Assembly: GCF_014705715.1 (NCBI RefSeq)
Contig: NZ_JACXLC010000001.1
Coordinates: 106,457 to 170,456, forward strand
Source of the DNA: Erythrobacter rubeus
GTDB taxonomy: Bacteria; Pseudomonadota; Alphaproteobacteria; Sphingomonadales; Sphingomonadaceae
Reading direction: 5' to 3'
Length of the DNA: 64,000 nt
Part shown: positions 58,205 through 64,000 of the stretch, in pieces
Layout of the letters: each line of letters starts with the position of its first letter
Numbering within the stretch: the first letter of the stretch is position 1
Notes under the pieces: generated by a model
The model's input: the letters and a program-made list of their open reading frames with translations, nothing else
The model's database searches: none
Told to the model about the DNA's origin: nothing
Program-made: the position numbers and the translations under genes

Positions 58205-59020
58205 ATGCCAACTGCCACCATGCCCGCAAACGACCGGATCGCCATAGAATTGGGTGATGACGGGGTCGCACAGGTCAGGTTGACCCGTGCCGACAAGATG
58301 AATGCGCTCGACCCCGAAATGTTCGAGCGGATCATCGAGGCGGGCAGCGTTTTGCAGCGAACAAAAGGGCTGCGCGCGGTGGTGCTGTCGGGCGAGGGTA
58401 AGGCCTTTTGCGCGGGTCTAGACACCTCCAGCTTTGCCCGGGCACCGAGCCCGGACGAGCCGGAACTTACCGAGCGCACTTACGGAAATTCCAACAAGTT
58501 CCAGCAGGTGGCGATGCAGTGGCGAAAGCTTCCCGTCCCGGTCATCGCAGCCGTGCATGGCGTGTGTTTCGGCGGGGGTTTGCAGATCGCGAGTGGCGCG
58601 GATTTTCGCATCGTCCATCCGGAAACGCGAATGGCAATCATGGAGCTCAAATGGGGCCTCGTCCCCGATATGGGCGGCTACGCGCTCTGGCGCGGGCTCG
58701 TGCGAGACGACGTGCTGCGAGAGCTTATTTACACCAACCGTGAGTTCTCTGGCGCGGATGCCAAGGAATTGGGTCTAGCAACCTATGTCGACGAAGACCC
58801 GCTGGCGCGCGCGACGGCGATCGCCGCCGAGATTGCGAATCGCAATCCGCACGCCATCCGTGCAGCAAAACGGCTTCAGGCCGGCATGCTTGAGCGCGAC
58901 ACCGATGCGATCCTGCTCGAAGAAAGCATCGAGCAGCACGCGATCATGCGGACGAAAAATCAGGTCGAGGCGGTTATGGCCGGAATGGAAAAGCGCAAAG
59001 CCAGCTTCGAGGACGTGTAA
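58205..59020 (+). CDS. Enoyl-CoA hydratase/isomerase (crotonase) family protein
   Basis: 271 aa. AFCAGLDTSSF and VHGVCFGGGLQIASGADFRI form the oxyanion hole; LKWGLVPDMGG is the region of the second catalytic residue, where Asp occurs in place of the common Glu, as in some isomerases. ATG 58205 preceded by GAGG 6 nt upstream. Confidence 0.85.
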   Translation: MPTATMPANDRIAIELGDDGVAQVRLTRADKMNALDPEMFERIIEAGSVLQRTKGLRAVVLSGEGKAFCAGLDTSSFARAPSPDEPELTERTYGNSNKFQQVAMQWRKLPVPVIAAVHGVCFGGGLQIASGADFRIVHPETRMAIMELKWGLVPDMGGYALWRGLVRDDVLRELIYTNREFSGADAKELGLATYVDEDPLARATAIAAEIANRNPHAIRAAKRLQAGMLERDTDAILLEESIEQHAIMRTKNQVEAVMAGMEKRKASFEDV

Positions 59021-59029
59021 CGCGCCGCT

Positions 59030-59809
59030 TCAGCCGAAGACTGCAACGCATTGCAGACCTTCGATAACCTGGCGGCCATCGCTGTCCCACATGCGCAAAC
59101 GCTCGGAAGAGTAACCGCTATCGGCATATTGGCTCGCATTCTCCGCGAGGTACCAGCCGCCCTCTGACTGGGTGAACGGGTCGAGCACGTTGAACGACCA
59201 GTTGATCGAGCTGATAGGCCCCATACGCTGCATAATGCGCATCGCTCCGGGCGGCATCACGTCGCCCATCAGTACCAGCTTGCTAACCGGATCGAGGTCA
59301 TGGTCCTCGGTCAGCCGCGCCCAGCGCCGGATGGTCGCGCCGTGGTCGGCCTCTTTGTCCTGGCCGTAGCGCAATTCGAAGTTGTTCTGGATGAAGGCGG
59401 GGCCCTGACCTTTCATGGCCTGCGGGCTGTCCTCCGGAGCGCCCGGCCAATCGGCAAGATCATCGGCCGCCCGCTTCGCATTGGCGTCGCGCTGCGCCGC
59501 AAACAGCCAGAACGCGGTGAGCGCTGTCTTGCCGCCGGAATGAATTTCGCTTCGGACCTGCGTGACATTCCTGCCCTCGCGGATAATTTCCGCATGGAGC
59601 TCTATTTCCTCGCCAATCGGCGCCACAAAGCCGATTTGTGCCGCGCGAAGGGGAGGGAGACCCGTGAATGCGCGCTGCGCCATCGTGTAGGCAACCAGAG
59701 CGGATGCCCCGCCGTAAAGCGTGCGTCCCTGCATCCAGTCGGCCGCATGGACGAGCCGCGCCGGGCCGGGCTGCCCGGTGATGGGCTCGAGTAGGCTTGC
59801 GATAGTCAT
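59030..59809 (-). CDS. Acyl-CoA thioesterase, double hotdog (TesB-like)
   Basis: 259 aa. Two hotdog halves: LVHAADWMQGRTLYGGASALVAYTMAQRAF (N) and MRIMQRMGPISSINWSFNVLDPF ... WYLAENASQYADSGYSSERLRMWDSDGRQV (C), the latter the acyl-CoA thioesterase/4HBT-like_3 signature. Hydrolyses medium/long acyl-CoA. Convergent with the crotonase gene, 9-nt gap. Confidence 0.8.
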   Translation of the reverse strand: MTIASLLEPITGQPGPARLVHAADWMQGRTLYGGASALVAYTMAQRAFTGLPPLRAAQIGFVAPIGEEIELHAEIIREGRNVTQVRSEIHSGGKTALTAFWLFAAQRDANAKRAADDLADWPGAPEDSPQAMKGQGPAFIQNNFELRYGQDKEADHGATIRRWARLTEDHDLDPVSKLVLMGDVMPPGAMRIMQRMGPISSINWSFNVLDPFTQSEGGWYLAENASQYADSGYSSERLRMWDSDGRQVIEGLQCVAVFG

Positions 59810-60014
59810 GAGCGCCCGTTTGCCCGGCTCTGCGCGGTCGGTCCAGACTGACGTTGCGTAAAGGCGCGTTCCAAAAGCGGCGCTTACAGCGCGATATATT
59901 GGGGATTAGCAGCCAATGCGAAGGGCAAAGCGATTGGCGGATTGCCTTTATCGCAGCGAATCGCTAGTGCGCGCGCTCCGTTTGCTGTTAAGCGATGCAA
60001 GCAGCAGGTGGCTC

Positions 60015-60088
60015 GGCCCGATGGCGGAGTGGTTACGCAGAGGACTGCAAATCCTTGCACGCCGGTTCGATTCCGGCTCGGGCCTCCA
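60015..60088 (+). tRNA. tRNA-Cys (anticodon GCA)
   Basis: 74 nt with CCA. Acceptor GGCCCGA/TCGGGCC; anticodon arm AGGACTGCAAATCCT gives GCA; T-loop TTCGATT. No variable-arm expansion. Confidence 0.95.
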
Positions 60089-60118
60089 TTCCCGGTCGCG
60101 AAAAGCGCGACCCGCAGT

Positions 60119-60194
60119 GCCGCTTTAGCTCAGTTGGTAGAGCACATCATTCGTAATGATGGGGTCACGTGTTCGAGTCACGTAAGCGGCACCA
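60119..60194 (+). tRNA. tRNA-Thr (anticodon CGT)
   Basis: 76 nt with CCA. Acceptor GCCGCTT/AAGCGGC; anticodon arm TCATTCGTAATGA gives CGT; T-loop TTCGAGT. 30 nt after tRNA-Cys, so a joint transcript is likely. Confidence 0.95.
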
Positions 60195-60327
60195 TTCTGT
60201 CTTATAAATCAATGGCTTGCGGGCTTTATAGGCGATGCAGGGCTAATCACACTAATTGAGTGGCAAAGCGTTGTACGCAGCGCGTAAACACGATAAATCG
60301 CACGGCCGACCTTGGATTTGCTGCTGT

Positions 60328-60762
60328 TTAAGGTTTCAGACGGGAGTACAGTATGCGCGTCTCAAGCAGATTCGAGATACGCAAGCCAACCTCAATCACG
60401 TCGAACGGTTTCGACACAAAGTCTTTGGCACCAAGAGCCAGGGCCCTTCGCCGGGCCTGGACCGTCGTATCCGCCGTCAGCACAAGGATCGGGCGAAATT
60501 CGTCCGCGGCATCGTGTCGTCCGAATGATTCGAGCAGCTGAAACCCATCTACTTCGGGCATCATGAGATCGAGAAGGACGATATCGGGCTCGAACTCCAT
60601 GTATGTTGCGAGCGCTTCGCGCGGATCTGTAAGGCACTCGATCTGAGAGTATCCCTCACGCTCAAGCACGTTGCGAAGGAGTGCGATGTTGGCCTCTTCG
60701 TCATCGATAGCGAGGATGCGGCACGAGAGGATTTCGTCGCTATCAACCAGCCGCTTGGTCAT
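60328..60762 (-). CDS. Single-domain response regulator
   Basis: 144 aa receiver domain only: AIDDEEAN, phospho-acceptor Asp in DIVLLDLMMPEVDGF, Thr in LVLTAD and Lys in FVSKPF. No output domain, so a phosphorelay or a protein-protein output is expected. ATGA overlap with the sensor kinase gene upstream, its likely partner. Confidence 0.9.
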   Translation of the reverse strand: MTKRLVDSDEILSCRILAIDDEEANIALLRNVLEREGYSQIECLTDPREALATYMEFEPDIVLLDLMMPEVDGFQLLESFGRHDAADEFRPILVLTADTTVQARRRALALGAKDFVSKPFDVIEVGLRISNLLETRILYSRLKP

Positions 60763-62714
60763 GCTGTTGCTTCTCCTGCCGCGTTGTTGGGCGCACCGGC
60801 CCCAGCTGCACTTTTACGAACGGTGAAGCAAAAGCGTGCTCCTTTGTTCGCGGCCTCATAGGTGAGACCTCCGTCCATCGATTCAGCTAGACTCTTCGAC
60901 AAAGCGAGACCTAAGCCCGTACCTTCGATCTTGGCGCGATCCTGCTGTCCTAGCCGATCGAATGCCGTGAAAAGCCGCGGTACATCGGCGGGCGCGATGC
61001 CGGGCCCGTCATCTTCTACGATAAACGCAACCGTATCGTCCCAAAGTGCTGCTCCCAGACGCACCGAGCAACCGGAAGTATTGTACTTAGCCGCGTTGCC
61101 GATGAGATTCAGCACGACCTGCGTTGCCCGGCGCCGGTCGGCCAAGACGCTGCAGTCCTCTGTCGGAATGTCCAGATCGAAACGGAGGCCTGCGCTTGCA
61201 ACGATCGGCGCCGCCAACGCGTACAAGTCCTGCAGAAATACGGCCACCGGCACAGGTTCGATTTCGACATCGGTCGCGCCGGCTTCGATACTGGAAATAT
61301 CGAGCAGATCATTGATGAGTGAAAGTAGGTGTCTTCCGGCTTTTGCGATCTGTCCGATCGCCTCGCGGTGGTGACTTTCGAACTCTTCTTCGGAGATTTC
61401 CAGCAACTGACCGAAGCCCAGGATCGCATTGAGCGGCGTCCGTAATTCATGGCTGGTGCGCGAAAGGAATTGCGTCTTCGCGCGGTTGGCCGCAACGGCT
61501 TCTTCGCGCGCCAAACGCAACGCTTCTTCGCTTCGGCGGCGTTCGGACATGTCACGCGTGACTTTAGCAAAGCCCTGAAGTTCGCCTTCCTCATCGCGCA
61601 AGGCGGTAATGACGACATTGGCCCAGAAACGCGTACCGTCCTTTCGCACACGCCAACCCTCGTCCTCCGCCGCGCCTTCGGCGCGTGCTCGCTCGAGCAT
61701 TTGAGCAGGAAGGAAATCCCGCGTCTCCTCGGGATAAAACCGGCTAAAATGCTGATTTAGGATCTCGTCCGCGCTCCAACCTTTGATGCGCTTGGCCCCG
61801 AGATTCCAGCTCGTAACAACGCCATCCTTATCAAGAGTGAAGATGCCATAATCGCGCACCCTTTCTATAACGAGACGAAACCGTTCTTCGCTCGCGCGCA
61901 GGTCTTCCTCGCGTGCCCGCAGAAGGGCGCTGGCGCGAGTCAAGCGCTTCGCAAGTCTGCCGATTTCATCTGATTCCTCCGGCAGCTCACGAAGCCGCTC
62001 CCCGCGGGCGAGCTTCCCGGCGTTCTCCTCCAGCCGGCTTACCCGCCGGACAATACCGGTCGAGAATAGATACACACCCGCGATGCTGCCCAAGAGACCG
62101 ATAACCGCGCTTACGGCGGTGAGACCGAGAAATCCGGTTCGCACGTTGTCGACGAGGATCTGGCGCCGCTCTAACACAATCGCTTCCGTGCGCTGCACTT
62201 CCTCTACCGCCATTCGCACGGCGTCGAGCGATTGCCTGTTATCCAGCAAAGCGTTTTCTAGGCTTATCTCGCTGATTGTGTTTGGAGCGCCCGCGAGTGC
62301 GACAGTCGAAGAGAGCCCATCTCGTTTGGTCGCCACAACCTCCTGCAAGTATTCGAAATGGCCGCGCACGACCTCGTCTTCGATAGCTATGTCGAGGCGA
62401 TTCATCGTGGCAGGCAAGTCGGTTTCTGCCCTCTTATAAGGCTCCAAGAATCGCTCTTCGCGCGTCAGGACAAAACCCCGCACCCCGGCGGCCGCCTCTG
62501 CCAGCAAGGCGTGCACCTGGTAGGTGTCGCGCTGAATGGCAAATGCCCGGCGAACATCATCTTCGGCTTCGGCCTCGGCAGAGCTCGCTAGATACAGCGA
62601 AAAGAGTGCGCTGAGCAGGATTGCCAGCGGCAGCGCGATGACGACAAGGCCTTTGAAGGCTAGAGGGCGATCGGTCCAAAAACGCAGATTGGATTTCAAG
62701 GGTTCTTCGGTCAT
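60759..62714 (-). CDS. CHASE3-HAMP-PAS sensor histidine kinase
   Basis: 651 aa. TM1 about 20-42, CHASE3 periplasmic domain about 45-185, TM2 near 195-217, HAMP, PAS about 265-385 (RFRLVIERVRDYGIFTLDKDGVVTSWN), HisKA with FLSRTSHELRTPLNAILGFGQLLEI and HATPase with NLIGNAAKYN, EDDGPGIAP and GTGLGLALSKSLAESM. Start ATG 62714; a TTG four codons earlier would overlap the upstream regulator stop. Confidence 0.9.
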   Translation of the reverse strand: MTEEPLKSNLRFWTDRPLAFKGLVVIALPLAILLSALFSLYLASSAEAEAEDDVRRAFAIQRDTYQVHALLAEAAAGVRGFVLTREERFLEPYKRAETDLPATMNRLDIAIEDEVVRGHFEYLQEVVATKRDGLSSTVALAGAPNTISEISLENALLDNRQSLDAVRMAVEEVQRTEAIVLERRQILVDNVRTGFLGLTAVSAVIGLLGSIAGVYLFSTGIVRRVSRLEENAGKLARGERLRELPEESDEIGRLAKRLTRASALLRAREEDLRASEERFRLVIERVRDYGIFTLDKDGVVTSWNLGAKRIKGWSADEILNQHFSRFYPEETRDFLPAQMLERARAEGAAEDEGWRVRKDGTRFWANVVITALRDEEGELQGFAKVTRDMSERRRSEEALRLAREEAVAANRAKTQFLSRTSHELRTPLNAILGFGQLLEISEEEFESHHREAIGQIAKAGRHLLSLINDLLDISSIEAGATDVEIEPVPVAVFLQDLYALAAPIVASAGLRFDLDIPTEDCSVLADRRRATQVVLNLIGNAAKYNTSGCSVRLGAALWDDTVAFIVEDDGPGIAPADVPRLFTAFDRLGQQDRAKIEGTGLGLALSKSLAESMDGGLTYEAANKGARFCFTVRKSAAGAGAPNNAAGEATA

Positions 62715-62722
62715 GGCGACGC

Positions 62723-63367
62723 TCAAAGCGCTTCAGACTTCATCTGAACGACCTTCACCGCCGCTTGCGTCCTGTCTGTCACGCCCAATTTTCCGATGAT
62801 CCGTTCGACATGCACCTTGACGGTCGCCGGGCTGATTTCGAGCCGCCTTGCGATCTCTTTGTTGGTAAGACCTTCCGCGATCAATTCCACCACGTCCTGC
62901 TCGCGCTTCGTGAGCAAATCCTCAAGGCCCTTTTCCTTCTGTCGCGTCGGTGTTTCCTTCATGGCTGCGCTTACCAGATCGATTGGGAGTGCAGATTGCC
63001 CAGCCAGAACACTATCAATCGCCGAGCACAAATCATCTATAGCGGTGTCTTTAAGCACGTAGCCTGAAGCACCCGCCACTAACGCTTCGCGCACATAACC
63101 CGGCATATCGTGGAGCGTGAGCATGATGATCTGGCTCGAAAGGCCTAATGCCGCGATCTGACGAGTAGCCTCCAAGCCATCAATTCCAGAGCCCAAGCGC
63201 ACATCCATCAGTATGACCTCGGGAACTAGTTCCTGCGCCAGTCTAATGGCTTCTTCGCCGGTAGAGGCTATGCCGATGACATTGCGTCCATTCTCGACGA
63301 GTAGAGCTTTCAGGCCCTCCCTCGCGAGTTGGTGGTCATCGACAATCAGGATACTCGTAGAGGACAA
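62723..63367 (-). CDS. NarL/FixJ-family response regulator
   Basis: 214 aa. Receiver with IVDDHQLAREG, Asp in VILMDVRLGSG and Lys in GYVLKDT; LuxR-type HTH at the C-terminus (LTKREQDVVELIAEGLTNKEIARRLEISPATVKVHVERIIGKLG). TTG 63367 is the best start (GAG 7 nt upstream, just before the receiver). Follows the NarX-type kinase by 29 nt, its expected partner. Confidence 0.88.
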   Translation of the reverse strand: MSSTSILIVDDHQLAREGLKALLVENGRNVIGIASTGEEAIRLAQELVPEVILMDVRLGSGIDGLEATRQIAALGLSSQIIMLTLHDMPGYVREALVAGASGYVLKDTAIDDLCSAIDSVLAGQSALPIDLVSAAMKETPTRQKEKGLEDLLTKREQDVVELIAEGLTNKEIARRLEISPATVKVHVERIIGKLGVTDRTQAAVKVVQMKSEAL

Positions 63368-63396
63368 GTCAATCTCTTTCGGCCAATCAGTCTTCG

Positions 63397-64000
63397 TCAG
63401 TCGCCGGGAAGCCGCGCTTCGACAACGACGCCGCCATTCTCGCCCGGCTTCCACATGAGACTACCGCCAATGCCTGCCATTCGCTCGCGCATGACGTCGA
63501 TACCAACTTGGCTGCCGGGTGCGGGCGGCTTCGACGACAGCATCGCGGCTGAACCCTTTCCATGATCTGTGATGCGCAAGATGCGTTCGCTCCCCGGGGC
63601 GAGATGCGCCTCTATGGAGACATCGCAGGGCACGCTTGCGTGCTTTCGGATGTTGGATACCGCCTCTTGCGCCACGCGGAAGAGCGCGGTTTCCACCAGT
63701 GGAGGTAAGCGCGTCTCGTCGTTATCGAGGACCCTCGTTACCTTGCAACGATCGGCCTCGAGTCCATCCGCAAGCGAATGTAAAGCTGGCACGAGGCCCA
63801 AATCGTCGAGCAGGGTCGGGCGCAACCCCGCGATGACACGCCGCAATTCCGAAACGAGACCCCGAGCAATCTCTGCCGGTTTGGCCACGCATGCTCCCCC
63901 TTGCCGGCTTTCGGCCCCAATCTGAGCGCTCTCAAGTAAGCGAACCAGCGCCGTCGCAGTCTGCGCGACACCGTCATGCAGTTCGTGTGAGACCCGTCTG
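63397..64000 (-). CDS. NarX/DegS-type sensor histidine kinase, 3' part
   Basis: Truncated by the right edge; about 200 C-terminal residues are visible. HisKA_3 H-box RRVSHELHDGVAQTATALVRLLESAQ, then HATPase_c with ALFRVAQEAVSNIRKHA (N-box), RITDHGKG (G1) and GIDVMRERMAGIGGSL (G2). Partner of the NarL-type regulator downstream. The input domains lie outside the window. Confidence 0.88.
   Translation of the reverse strand, partial: RRVSHELHDGVAQTATALVRLLESAQIGAESRQGGACVAKPAEIARGLVSELRRVIAGLRPTLLDDLGLVPALHSLADGLEADRCKVTRVLDNDETRLPPLVETALFRVAQEAVSNIRKHASVPCDVSIEAHLAPGSERILRITDHGKGSAAMLSSKPPAPGSQVGIDVMRERMAGIGGSLMWKPGENGGVVVEARLPGD

Noticed and set aside
59109..59136. GTAACC near the thioesterase gene end as a third SigF promoter
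   Set aside because: The bases 16 nt downstream are CTCG, not CGAA, and the site is inside a coding sequence.
1..64000. CRISPR arrays or rRNA operons
   Set aside because: No regularly spaced repeats of 25-40 bp and no 16S/23S/5S signature were seen anywhere in the window.

Overview
The window comes from a Gram-negative alphaproteobacterium, most likely Sphingomonadales/Erythrobacteraceae (Erythrobacter-like). The reasons are the PhyR-NepR-EcfG general stress cassette with GGAAC-N16-CGTT promoters, the SigF/NrsF pair with GTAACC-N16-CGAA promoters, a class I PHA synthase with an AKKAPAKK-repeat phasin, LptF/LptG, and the frequent ATGA/GTGA stop-start overlaps. The backbone looks GC-rich; about 16 kb between 20.3 and 36.3 kb is mobile DNA.

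Layout. 0-0.5 kb: end of a ZntB/CorA transporter. 0.6-4.6 kb: a copper-type bufferin (RiPP metallophore) locus split into two divergent arms, bufA-doxX-sigF-nrsF leftward and bufB-bufC rightward, each arm behind a perfect SigF-type promoter. 4.6-7.6 kb: a lipase-like hydrolase, an SDR and a secreted isoaspartyl peptidase. 7.6-16.4 kb: a long leftward run DUF4129-DUF4350-MoxR-DUF58-SpoIIM-RDD-GNAT-class A beta-lactamase, then a small membrane protein and a desaturase. 16.4-20.1 kb: pheA, a membrane-anchored cytochrome c, rlmE and ppx/gppA.

20.3-30.4 kb: a 10-kb element integrated at the 3' end of tRNA-Gln(CTG), bounded by a 16-bp direct repeat. It carries integrase, two small regulator-like genes, portal, connector, protease, HK97 capsid, HNH, large terminase and replication-type genes but no tail or lysis genes. 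This fits a capsid-forming phage satellite (cf-PICI-like) better than a complete prophage. It has repeated GGTTAGACA sites at both ends and a hairpin-rich non-coding block upstream of terL. 30.43-36.27 kb: directly next to it lies an IS1595/ISXO2-type transposon with perfect 27-bp terminal inverted repeats and about ten passenger genes, including an interrupted zinc-ribbon ORF.

36.3-41.0 kb: LOG-family protein, thiD, DUF1272, glmM, dicarboxylate symporter. 41.0-44.8 kb: the general stress response (ecfG, nepR, CHASE/HWE kinase, phyR), plus a candidate EcfG-driven small RNA of GsrN architecture just behind phyR. 44.8-51.1 kb: acyl-N-acyltransferase-like protein, desaturase, GNAT, lptG, lptF, DUF427, clpS. 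51.4-54.3 kb: phasin and phaC with TGCACTGCACAA repeats likely bound by a PhaR-type repressor. 54.5-59.8 kb: AlaC-like aminotransferase, an uncharacterised five-gene operon (membrane-tethered LuxR HTH, coiled-coil protein, membrane protein, JAB/RadC protease, winged helix), crotonase, thioesterase. 60.0-60.2 kb: tRNA-Cys and tRNA-Thr. 60.3-64.0 kb: a four-gene two-component cluster running off the right edge.

All assignments come from reading motifs and signals in the sequence; no database search was run.
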